Origin: Desulfonema limicola
Lineage (GTDB): Bacteria; Desulfobacterota; Desulfobacteria; Desulfobacterales; DYRC01
NCBI GenBank assembly: GCA_020718925.1
Contig: DYRC01000020.1
Coordinates: 1-24,437 of the forward strand
Direction of reading: 5' to 3'
DNA length: 24,437 nt
Part shown: positions 7,574 to 15,008 of the stretch, piece after piece
Numbering within the stretch: position 1 is the stretch's first letter
Layout of the letters: each line of letters starts with the position of its first letter
Notes under the pieces: model-generated
Database searches by the model: none
Told to the model about the DNA's origin: nothing
Seen by the model: the letters and a program-made list of their open reading frames with translations, nothing else
Made by a program: the position numbers and the translations under genes

Positions 7574-7649
7574 TCGCTCATTTTTTCCTTCAAAATCCGA
7601 TAATCTCTATTTTGAAGGAAAATCCGATGAATTTCAATGAAATGAGCGA
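7574..7649. repeat. Nested inverted repeat behind the propeller gene
   Basis: The inner arms TTCCTTCAAAAT (7585-7596) and ATTTTGAAGGAA (7609-7620) are perfect over 12 bp with a 12-base loop. The outer arms TCGCTCATT (7574-7582) and AATGAGCGA (7641-7649) are also perfect. A T-run precedes rather than follows the stem, so it is a poor forward terminator. It may be the end of a decayed element or an mRNA-stabilising structure. Confidence 0.6.
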
Positions 7650-7798
7650 CAATCAGCGAAAAGAGGGATTTCAATCAGTCGGCGGTTGTTGCCGATCTGA
7701 TGATGCAGTATCTCCCGGAGTATCGTTTTGAACCTTCGGAACTTAGGATGTTTCCGAAGCATGTTGTTGATAACCGGAAAAAATTAGGAATGCCATGA
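7627..7798 (+). pseudogene. Frameshifted small ORF of unknown function
   Basis: An ATG at 7627 begins MNFNEMSDNQRK and soon runs into a stop. A second frame from about 7658 reads RDFNQSAVVADLMMQYLPEY and on to ...VVDNRKKLGMP, ending in TGA at 7796-7798, which overlaps the cbiZ ATG. The two parts would join into one 57-residue peptide after a single frame change near 7660. I do not recognise the family. It may be a decayed gene or the tail of a lost one. Confidence 0.35.
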
Positions 7799-9111
7799 AA
7801 ATTCATAAACAATTGCGATGTGTTTTGTGCCTGATAGTGTTTCTGTTTCTGAATCGCTTTGCAGATGCGGCGTCATTGCCTGTGTACAATGCAAAACGCA
7901 TTCGGACAAAAACCGTTGATATTCCGCTTGATTATGTCGGTTCCGCACGGGTGGACAATACGATTATATCTGATGTTGTGAACAAAAGCTTGGTGATTGA
8001 ATTTAAGAAACCCATGCAGGTTGTGTCAACGCTTGAAGGACATCGGCATAGAGTTCTGAGTGTCGGCAATCATTATTTCCCGCCGCAGACTTGGGGCATT
8101 GCTCATAAACTCGGCTTTGACAAATGGAAGAAGCATATTTATCAGGCACTTGGAAAATCGGAAAAAAACAGCAGCTTTCTGTTCACCGGCGCGGATATGG
8201 ACAATCTTTCGGTTCAGAAGGCGCTGTTCAAAGATATGACGGTTTATGCTTTGGTAACCGCCGGTGTGGAAGGCAATGCGCTTCGCATGTCTGTTGATGA
8301 AGGCAGATTCTATGAGCCGGGAACCATCAACATCATTGTGATGAGTAATATGAAACTCACACCCCGCGCCATGACGCGGGCAATCATCAGCGCGACCGAA
8401 GCTAAAACCGCAGCCATGCAGGATATGGACATCCGAAGTTCTGTCAATCCCGGAAAATATCAGGCAACCGGCACCGGCACAGATGAAATCATTGTGGTTG
8501 AAGGCAGCGGCAGACGGCTTGACGTTGCAGGCGGACACAGCAAACTGGGCGAACTGATTGCAAAAGCCGTGTATGACGGCGTGAAAGAAGCGGTGTATCG
8601 TCAGAACGGTCTTATGTCAAAGCGCAGTATTTTCAAAAAGCTTCAGGAACGGCGGATCAATCCTAATTTGCTGCTGACTGAGTGCGGATGCTTTGCTGAT
8701 AAAGACAAAGCGCATATTGCCGAATTTGAAGAAATTCTGCTTCAGCCGCGTTATGCTGCATTTATGGAATCCGCATTTGCATTAAGCGATGCGTATGAAC
8801 GGGGATTGGTAACAGATTTGAACAGTTTTAATATCTTATGCCGAAATATCTCTGAAGAAATCGCAGGGCATAATACCAAATCGCTTTCAAACTCACCTAA
8901 CCCCCCGGCCCCCTTCCCTGAAAGGGAAGGGGGAGACGTCATCACTGCTCCCCTCTCCTTTCAGGGGAGGGGTCGGGGGAGGGGTGCTTTGATAGCGAAT
9001 CAGCATAAGATTGAAACGCAGACGGAGCGGATCAGGTCTGAAGATATTCCGATGATTATTCGGATGGCAGTTAATGCGATACTGAACGGAATGTTGTTAA
9101 GTGAGAAGTGA
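7795..9111 (+). CDS. cbiZ: Adenosylcobinamide amidohydrolase CbiZ, apparently exported
   Basis: A 438-residue protein whose core matches CbiZ, the enzyme that hydrolyses the side-chain amide of adenosylcobinamide or pseudo-B12 to adenosylcobyric acid for salvage. Diagnostic blocks are QATGTGTDEIIVVEG (223-237) and GGHSKLGELIAKAVYDGV (246-263). Unusually, the N-terminus (MKIHKQLRCVLCLIVFLFLNRFADAAS) looks like a signal peptide, implying periplasmic action. A C-terminal extension (about 280-438) is not part of the usual enzyme. A long GC-rich repeat is inserted in it and encodes roughly residues 361-399, rich in Pro, Arg and Gly. The ATG overlaps the TGA of the small frame before it (ATGA) and has AGGA four bases upstream. 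Together with btuF it points to corrinoid remodelling. Confidence 0.85.
   Translation: MKIHKQLRCVLCLIVFLFLNRFADAASLPVYNAKRIRTKTVDIPLDYVGSARVDNTIISDVVNKSLVIEFKKPMQVVSTLEGHRHRVLSVGNHYFPPQTWGIAHKLGFDKWKKHIYQALGKSEKNSSFLFTGADMDNLSVQKALFKDMTVYALVTAGVEGNALRMSVDEGRFYEPGTINIIVMSNMKLTPRAMTRAIISATEAKTAAMQDMDIRSSVNPGKYQATGTGTDEIIVVEGSGRRLDVAGGHSKLGELIAKAVYDGVKEAVYRQNGLMSKRSIFKKLQERRINPNLLLTECGCFADKDKAHIAEFEEILLQPRYAAFMESAFALSDAYERGLVTDLNSFNILCRNISEEIAGHNTKSLSNSPNPPAPFPEREGGDVITAPLSFQGRGRGRGALIANQHKIETQTERIRSEDIPMIIRMAVNAILNGMLLSEK
8873..8988. repeat. Long double-hairpin repeat inserted in frame in cbiZ
   Basis: Positions 8873-8943 match the reverse complement of 24149-24219 over 71 bases with a single mismatch, including a non-palindromic tail ACCAAATCGCTTTCAAACTC. 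A second hairpin CTCCCCTCTCCTTTCAGGGG and AGGGGTCGGGGGAGGGGTGCT completes the unit. The whole unit is read through in frame by cbiZ. Confidence 0.9.
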
Positions 9112-9114
9112 GAA

Positions 9115-10002
9115 ATGAAAAATTATGTTGTGGCTATATTTCTGATTTTCATATTGATTATGCCAGCAGAGGCGCGTGTTGTAACGGATGAGACCGGGAG
9201 AAGTATGAATATTCCTGAAAATCCCCAACGCATTGTGGCATTTGCGCCCAGCATTACAGAAATTGTCTTTGCGCTGGGGCAGGGACATCGGCTTGTCGGT
9301 GTAACCGGATTCAGCAACTTTCCATCAGAAGCTGAAGAACTTCCGAGAATCGGTACTCACATCAGTCTGGATTTGGAAAAAATCGTGAGTCTGAATCCCG
9401 ATCTGTGTATCGGCATCAAAGAGGGAAATCCGACTTCGACAGTTCAACGGCTGAATGCTCTGAATATTCCGGTATATATCGTTGATCCGAAGAATTTCAA
9501 TACCGTGATGAAAAGTATTTCCGATATTGGGAATCTGCTCAACTGTCAGGATATCGCCGCATCTTTGCTCAAAGATATGACTGCGCGTATTCATGCGGTA
9601 AAAACAAAGGTTTCAAAGGCAGACCATCGTCCCGGCGTTTTTTTTCAGATCGGTATTGATCCGATTGTGTCTGCCGGAAATCCGACCTTTATTCACGAAC
9701 TGATCGAACTTGCGGGCGGCAGAAATCTTGCGGCAGGACCGACTTCCTATCCGCGTTTTTCCAAAGAGAAGGTGCTTTTTATGATGCCGGAAATCATTTT
9801 TATTACATCTATGGCAAGAGAGGGTGGATTCGGGAAGGTAAAAGCAGAATGGAATCTGTGGACACAACTGCCTGCTGTGGAAAATAAGCGGATTTTCATC
9901 ATAGATTCGGATATTGTCAACCGCCCGACATTTCGGCTGATCAGCGGACTTGAAGCTCTTGCCGCATTGATTCATCCCGAGATTTTCGGGAAAACAGAAT
10001 GA
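9115..10002 (+). CDS. btuF: Cobalamin ABC transporter periplasmic binding protein BtuF
   Basis: A 295-residue helical-backbone binding protein (BtuF/FepB class). Signal peptide MKNYVVAIFLIFILIMPAEA is followed by the first lobe with NPQRIVAFAPSITEIVFALG and LVGVTGFSNFP, the DLEKIVSLNPDLCIG segment, a long linker helix, and the second lobe with GNPTFIHELIELAGGRNLA and PEIIFITSMA. These are typical of the vitamin B12/cobinamide subfamily. It delivers corrinoids to BtuCD in the inner membrane. The start lies four bases behind the cbiZ stop. Its stop overlaps the ATG of the broken btuC (ATGA), so its permease partner was once co-translated. The transporter presumably now uses a permease encoded elsewhere, or is defective. 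Confidence 0.92.
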   Translation: MKNYVVAIFLIFILIMPAEARVVTDETGRSMNIPENPQRIVAFAPSITEIVFALGQGHRLVGVTGFSNFPSEAEELPRIGTHISLDLEKIVSLNPDLCIGIKEGNPTSTVQRLNALNIPVYIVDPKNFNTVMKSISDIGNLLNCQDIAASLLKDMTARIHAVKTKVSKADHRPGVFFQIGIDPIVSAGNPTFIHELIELAGGRNLAAGPTSYPRFSKEKVLFMMPEIIFITSMAREGGFGKVKAEWNLWTQLPAVENKRIFIIDSDIVNRPTFRLISGLEALAALIHPEIFGKTE

Positions 10003-10133
10003 ATATGCCGTCTCTTCTGAAGCGGTTGCTTACGCTGTCCGTTGTTCTGTAGCTTGTCATTCTTCTGATAATGATACTTATAGGACTGGAACGCCCGAAA
10101 ACGTTATTACCTTTTCAAATTCAAATATTTTGA
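9999..10133 (+). pseudogene. btuC: N-terminal remnant of btuC permease with in-frame stop
   Basis: The ATG at 9999 overlaps the btuF stop and reads MNMPSLLKRLLTLSVVL, then TAG (10050-10052), then LVILLIMILIGLERPK in the same frame before TGA at 10131. The hydrophobic first helix, position and ATGA coupling fit the start of a BtuC/FecD permease. Everything after about 40 codons is missing, and the convergent kinase gene begins. The identification depends on context more than on sequence, since only one helix is left. Confidence 0.5.
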
Positions 10134-11287
10134 GAATCAGCCTTGGCAGATTCCGGCAGAATTTTCGGGATGCTGATTGTGAATGTCGTGCCTTTGTTCG
10201 GCGAGGATTTTACGCTGATCTTGCCGCCATGCTGCTGAATAATCTGATTTGAAATAAACAGCCCGAAGCCTGTGCCTGTGCTTCCTTTGGTGGAGAAAAA
10301 GAGCTTGAACAGTTTTTCGACGGTTTCCTGTTTCATTCCGATTCCATTATCTGATATGTCAAACAGAATAAAGGTCTCAGCCTGTCTGACGCTGAAAACG
10401 ATTTTATGAGAATCCTTTGATTTATCTTTCAGACATGCGTCCACAGCATTATCTAAAATATTTACCATCGCTGCATGAATATACCCTGCGTCAATCTCAA
10501 ACTCGCCGACCGATTCCTCAAACTCTCTGACAAACTCAATTCCGTGATTTTTTATCTTCGGCTCAACCACACGCGCCACATCATCGGCAAACCCGACAGC
10601 GTTTATCTGTTCCCAGTTCAACTCTCTTTTCTTGGCATAAAAAAGGATGTCTAAAATCATTTTTCGGATACGCTCGACCATGAATCTGACAATATCCCAG
10701 CCTTCTCTGATTCTGTCAGAGTTTTCAGTTGAAAAACCGGTATTCAGCAGATACATGCCGCCATCCAATCCGGTCAGCAGCCCTTTGATGCCGTGAGATA
10801 TAGAGCCAATCATCAGTCCGAGCGAGGAGAGATGATCCTGAAGTTCGGTCTTTTCCTGTATCAGCCGCTCAAGATTTTCGGTGTATTCCTGCAATTTCTG
10901 CTTCATGATCACTTTTTCTCTGGCACGGCTGACGGAGATTTCAAGCGCATCCACATTAATCGGTTTTGTAATAAAATCAACCGCCTTATATTTGAGACTT
11001 TTGATAGCCAGTTCCATGTCGCCATGTCCGGTGATCATAATCACTTCCGTATCGGGATTTTCACGTTTGATTTTTTTCAACAGATCAATGCCGTCCATTC
11101 CGGGCATTTTGATGTCGGTAATCACAATCATCGGCATAACTGTTTGAAAAATCTGCAATGCCTCTTCGCCGTTCTGAGCAGAATACACCTTATATCCCAT
11201 ATCCGACAGGGAAATACGCAGAACATCCCGGATATCTTCTTCATCATCAGCAAGCAGAACAGTGCAGGGATAATCTTCAAGTTTCAT
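10121..11287 (-). CDS. Receiver-histidine kinase hybrid (response regulator fused to kinase)
   Basis: A 388-residue soluble protein. Residues 8-120 are a receiver: D14/D15, phospho-acceptor D58 in VITDIKMPGMDG, T87 and K108 in FITKPI. A coiled coil (about 125-155) leads to a kinase with H165 in SISHGIKG, N-box NILDNAVDAC (276-285), DNGIGM and GTGFGL, ending near residue 375. It probably receives phosphate from the neighbouring sensor kinase and may pass it on or tune its own activity. The ATG at 11287 overlaps the TGA of the upstream kinase gene (ATGA). The longer open frame to 11371 lies within that gene. It is the last gene of the Hdr operon and converges on btuF/btuC. The H-box lacks the usual HELNQP form. 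Confidence 0.9.
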   Translation of the reverse strand: MKLEDYPCTVLLADDEEDIRDVLRISLSDMGYKVYSAQNGEEALQIFQTVMPMIVITDIKMPGMDGIDLLKKIKRENPDTEVIMITGHGDMELAIKSLKYKAVDFITKPINVDALEISVSRAREKVIMKQKLQEYTENLERLIQEKTELQDHLSSLGLMIGSISHGIKGLLTGLDGGMYLLNTGFSTENSDRIREGWDIVRFMVERIRKMILDILFYAKKRELNWEQINAVGFADDVARVVEPKIKNHGIEFVREFEESVGEFEIDAGYIHAAMVNILDNAVDACLKDKSKDSHKIVFSVRQAETFILFDISDNGIGMKQETVEKLFKLFFSTKGSTGTGFGLFISNQIIQQHGGKISVKSSPNKGTTFTISIPKILPESAKADSQNI

Positions 11288-13551
11288 TTCTGTCCCCCCG
11301 CAGTCGGAAAACTTACAATAAACGAGGCGCCTTCGCTGCCATGTGATACAGCTCTGATGGTTCCGGTGCATTCATTGACAATTCCGTAACTGATAGAAAG
11401 CCCCAGCCCCGTGCCTTTGCCCACCTTTTTGGTCGTAAAGAAAGGCTCGAAGAGCTTGTTGTCTATCTCTTTGGAAAATCCGATCCCCGTATCTTTTACC
11501 TCAGCCATGACGGTATTGTTTTCTGTCCATGTCTTCAAAATAATTTTTTTCTCCTCTCCGGCATCTGCCTGCAGAGAAAATTTTTCTTCAATAGCATCTC
11601 TGGCATTCAGCAGCAGATTGATGAAAACCTGTTCCAATCGTCCGGGGTCTGCCATGATTTCAGGCAGATTATCCTGAATATCCCAAATCACTTCGATGCC
11701 TCTGATCTTCAATTGCTGGCTGAAAACATCGAACGCGCTTCGGATGACATCATTGAGCCGGATTTTTTCAAGCGTCAGTTCGGATTTTCTGGAAAACTGC
11801 CGCATGTGATTGATGATATTCGCTGCCCGATCCACGTTTTTATCTGCCTTTTTCAACATAAAAGAAAAGGTCTCTTCATCCACTTTCTCGCTTTTGTCTA
11901 TCTTCCTGATAAAAAAGCTGGTCGTTGTTTTTATAACCGATAACGGCTGATTGAGTTCATGTGCCACGCCGCTTGCCATTTCGCCGAGAGTCGCCATCTT
12001 GCTGGCATGAATCAGCTGCTGTTCGGCTTCGAGTCGTTTGGTAATATCGCTGGTGGTGATCAGCAGCACTTTTTTTCCGGAATAATCAGATGGTGATATT
12101 CTTATATTGACGAACAGAATTTTTCCTTTTCCCCGATGTCTGATCTGATTCAGTATCCGGGAGTATCTGAGTTTTTCAACATACTGAATTTTATCATCTT
12201 CTGCAAATAACTCCAGAAATGACGTGTTGATAATTTCATCTTTGTGAAAGCCGTAATCCGCAAATACGCTGTCATTGCAGTCCAGAATATCAAGGGTTTC
12301 AAAATCCAGCACAAATACCGGGTTCGGGATATTATTGAAAATATCGTAGTATTTTTTTTCCGATTTTTCCAGCTTTTCTTCGAGAAGCTTTCTATGGGTA
12401 ATATCAAGGCTCATTTCCATCGCAGCGATAATCTCGCCCTGGGCGTTGAAAATCGGAGAAGTGTTGAATATCCAATGGGCAGCGGTTCCGTCTTTATTGA
12501 TACCGGAGGTTTCCCCGGTATGCGGTTTTCCGTCTGCAAATGTCTTTTCAACCGGACAATTTTCGCATTTTTTTTCTAACCATTTATACGCCTTGTAACA
12601 GTAATCTCCGAGTTTCGGATCGAATCGTTTTGCAAATTCATGGTTATATTTCACCAGCTTCAGGTCTCTGTCCTGAAGCGTAATCATACATGGCGCACAC
12701 TCGAACAGCGTCTGATATTCATCTCTTTGCTTATTCAGTTCTTCCTGTTTTTTGCCGATGTCTTTTCCCATCTGATGAATGGCAACCGCCAACTGCCCCA
12801 TTTCATCTGCCTGAGTTACTTCCACATGATAACCATACTCGCCGCCGGCGATGTGCCGTGTTCCTTCGATCAGGTGTCTGACAGGGCGATTGACAAATCT
12901 GAGAACAATAATAAAAATAATGGCGGATGTCAGCATAAATACAATAACTGCCAGACCGATAATTCCTTTTTCCGCAAGAAGAATTTCCTGATCTTTTTTT
13001 CTCAAAGAAACCACCACATCCAACGCGCCTAATATTTTTGTTCCTTCGGGGTGAACATGACACGCGTCAGTCGAACATCCGGGTTCATTACAGATAGGAC
13101 TGATGATGCCCAGCCGGCGATACCCTTCGGGAGATGTGAAAATACGGGTTCTTTCCATCAGTCCCAGCTGAGTTTGCGGCGGATCGGTTTTGTGGCAGAT
13201 AGAACAGGCTTCATTCCTGATGTTGGTTTTATCATCAAGTTCCGATGGCTGATTCGAGAATTTGATCTCTCCGTTTTTGTTATAAATCCGAATATTTTTG
13301 ATTTCTTTCTGCTTGGCGATATTGTTGATGATCTGATTGATTTCATCTCTGGAGTTCAGCATCATGGCATAATGGGTTCCGAGCTTGATGGTGGTCGTCA
13401 GCCGGTCGGTTCCTTCCATGATTTCTTCCATCAGCTTTTTTTTCTGGGACTCAATGTTGAAATACGCCCATGTGGAAATAGAGAGCAAAAGCGTCAATCC
13501 GACAGTAACAATCAGTTTGAAAACAAGTCTTTCACGAATGTATGCTACCAT
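11284..13551 (-). CDS. Membrane sensor histidine kinase with diheme-type periplasmic domain
   Basis: A 755-residue kinase. Helix 1 (about 11-31), a periplasmic region (32-195), helix 2 (about 196-220), HAMP (221-271), two PAS domains (about 276-391 and 401-506), HisKA with H531 in GVAHELNQP, N-box near 645-653 and the G boxes DTGIGF and GTGLGL. The periplasmic region contains CSICH (116-120), a c-heme motif, and CSTDACH (159-165), a CX4CH motif followed by VHPEG and LGALDVVVSL. This matches the two-heme sensor type seen in anaerobic delta-class bacteria, so it likely senses redox state or a small gas. PAS1 also has a Cys-rich patch (KKCENCPVE). I chose ATG 13551, with GAGGCGG upstream, overlapping the end of hdrB by 20 bases, because the membrane helix then begins near the N-terminus. 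Confidence 0.9.
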   Translation of the reverse strand: MVAYIRERLVFKLIVTVGLTLLLSISTWAYFNIESQKKKLMEEIMEGTDRLTTTIKLGTHYAMMLNSRDEINQIINNIAKQKEIKNIRIYNKNGEIKFSNQPSELDDKTNIRNEACSICHKTDPPQTQLGLMERTRIFTSPEGYRRLGIISPICNEPGCSTDACHVHPEGTKILGALDVVVSLRKKDQEILLAEKGIIGLAVIVFMLTSAIIFIIVLRFVNRPVRHLIEGTRHIAGGEYGYHVEVTQADEMGQLAVAIHQMGKDIGKKQEELNKQRDEYQTLFECAPCMITLQDRDLKLVKYNHEFAKRFDPKLGDYCYKAYKWLEKKCENCPVEKTFADGKPHTGETSGINKDGTAAHWIFNTSPIFNAQGEIIAAMEMSLDITHRKLLEEKLEKSEKKYYDIFNNIPNPVFVLDFETLDILDCNDSVFADYGFHKDEIINTSFLELFAEDDKIQYVEKLRYSRILNQIRHRGKGKILFVNIRISPSDYSGKKVLLITTSDITKRLEAEQQLIHASKMATLGEMASGVAHELNQPLSVIKTTTSFFIRKIDKSEKVDEETFSFMLKKADKNVDRAANIINHMRQFSRKSELTLEKIRLNDVIRSAFDVFSQQLKIRGIEVIWDIQDNLPEIMADPGRLEQVFINLLLNARDAIEEKFSLQADAGEEKKIILKTWTENNTVMAEVKDTGIGFSKEIDNKLFEPFFTTKKVGKGTGLGLSISYGIVNECTGTIRAVSHGSEGASFIVSFPTAGGQK

Positions 13552-14425
13552 GATGAGCCGCCTCTGATTTTCTGAGAAATCCGTTAAGATCGGAAAGATT
13601 TGAATCAAGGCGGAGTTCTTTGTCCGTAAGCCCTATGGCAAGTCCGAGAAGCTGCGGAAGATAGAGAACAGGAATATGCAAATCTTCGTGCTGATATTCG
13701 GAAACCCTGTCCTGAAAAGCCTCCAGATTCATCTGGCACATGGGACATACGCTCACAATCGCATCCGCGCCTTTGGCTTTTTTCAATATGGCAGATACCA
13801 ATTCGATCCCGACTTCCGGTTTGGTGGTTGTATGACTGGCGCCGCAGCATTTTCCGCCCATATCCCAGCGATGAACCTTTGCGCCGATGGCTTCGATCAG
13901 AGGTTCCATAGACTGAGGATATTCGGGATCGTCAAACACAATATAAGGACGGAGAGCCTGACATCCGTAATATGGCGCAATGACCATTCCTTCAAATGTT
14001 TTTTTCACCAACGATCTGATTTTTTCCGCGCCGATGTCTTTGGAAAGCACTTCCAGAAGATGTTTTACACGGATTTTGTTGCCGAACACCAGATGATCTT
14101 CCTCCAGAACAGTGTTGATTTTATGGAGAAGCGCGGCGTTTTTCCCGGCGTGTTCTTCAGCATTTTTAAGATTCAGATAACATGCGCTGCATGGAACCAG
14201 CATATCGCAGTCTTGGTTCATTTTCTCTGCCAAAGCAAGATTACGCGCCGGAAGTACCAGAGATAATAAAAAATTTATTGCCGGCGCAGCACTGGCGCCG
14301 CAGCATGTCCAGTCCGTAACTTCAACAAGCTCCGCCCCGACTGCGGACATAAACGCCCGCGTGGAAAAATCATATTCCGATGCTGTGCCTTCAAGGGAAC
14401 ATCCGGGATAATATAAATATTTCAT
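13532..14425 (-). CDS. hdrB: Heterodisulfide reductase subunit B-like protein
   Basis: A 297-residue protein with two CCG domains that bind the non-cubane [4Fe-4S] clusters at which disulfides are reduced. The first set is C9, C41-C42 and C79/C82; the second is C155, C193-C194 and C227/C230. Sequence landmarks are YYPGCSLEGTASEY, DWTCCGA, VPCSACY, GGKCCGASH and VCPMCQMN. All expected cysteines are present, so it should be catalytically able. In methanogens HdrB reduces CoM-S-S-CoB; sulfate reducers lack these thiols, so the true acceptor is unknown. Its start overlaps the hdrC stop (ATGA), implying a fixed-ratio HdrBC pair. The last residues run into the start of the sensor kinase gene. Confidence 0.93.
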   Translation of the reverse strand: MKYLYYPGCSLEGTASEYDFSTRAFMSAVGAELVEVTDWTCCGASAAPAINFLLSLVLPARNLALAEKMNQDCDMLVPCSACYLNLKNAEEHAGKNAALLHKINTVLEEDHLVFGNKIRVKHLLEVLSKDIGAEKIRSLVKKTFEGMVIAPYYGCQALRPYIVFDDPEYPQSMEPLIEAIGAKVHRWDMGGKCCGASHTTTKPEVGIELVSAILKKAKGADAIVSVCPMCQMNLEAFQDRVSEYQHEDLHIPVLYLPQLLGLAIGLTDKELRLDSNLSDLNGFLRKSEAAHHGSIHS

Positions 14426-14970
14426 GGATTTGCCTCCTCTGCTTCAACTGCCTTCCGAAAAAGTGCGTCCAGCGTATTGCCCCCTGATGGCAATTGAAAT
14501 GAAAGTTTTCCTTTTCGCAGAAGTTTCAATCCCAAAGGCATGTATCGGAACGGCAGAAAGGGATGTTTCATATCCATAAAGTAAAGCGTCATAAATTCCG
14601 TTTCCCTGACCCTGCCATGACGCCGAACGCTTTCCATAAAATTCCGATAAAACAATTGAGAAGGTTTATTGACAAGGCGATTCTCTTTGACCGCAATCTG
14701 TTTGAGCGTTTCCATTGCCTCAGTCAGCGGCAGACCGCGCGGGCATCGGAGAGTGCAGGAATAACATGCCGAACACAGATAAAATGTCAGGCTGTTGAAA
14801 ATTTCGTCTGTCAGCCCCATCATCACCATCCGCCACAGATGTCTGGGCGTATAATCCATTGCAAACGCATTCGGACATGAGCCGGTGCAGGTTCCGCACT
14901 GAATACACGCCTGAACCATCTTTCTGACCGGCGCAAGTATATCCGAAGCTTCTGAATGCTCGGTTTTCAT
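14422..14970 (-). CDS. hdrC: Heterodisulfide reductase subunit C-like ferredoxin
   Basis: A 182-residue two-cluster protein that links the flavin subunit HdrA to HdrB. Cysteines C22, C25, C28, C32 (ACIQCGTCTGSCP) and C66, C69, C72, C76 (LCSACYSCTLRCP) form two [4Fe-4S] sites. The helical C-terminal part (RNFMESVRRHGRVRE...) is typical for the family. The ATG is preceded by AGGAG nine bases upstream. The 38-base gap before it contains one stray CTTTGCAC heptamer unit. It lies between the double HdrA and hdrB, in the order expected for an HdrABC module. Confidence 0.93.
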   Translation of the reverse strand: MKTEHSEASDILAPVRKMVQACIQCGTCTGSCPNAFAMDYTPRHLWRMVMMGLTDEIFNSLTFYLCSACYSCTLRCPRGLPLTEAMETLKQIAVKENRLVNKPSQLFYRNFMESVRRHGRVRETEFMTLYFMDMKHPFLPFRYMPLGLKLLRKGKLSFQLPSGGNTLDALFRKAVEAEEANP

Positions 14971-15008
14971 TATGTCATACTCCTGTAAAAAGGTGCAAAG
15001 TGAAGAAG

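Noticed and set aside
14990..15000. Another heptamer array before hdrC
   Set aside because: Only about one unit (GTGCAAAGTG) is present, too little to call a repeat.
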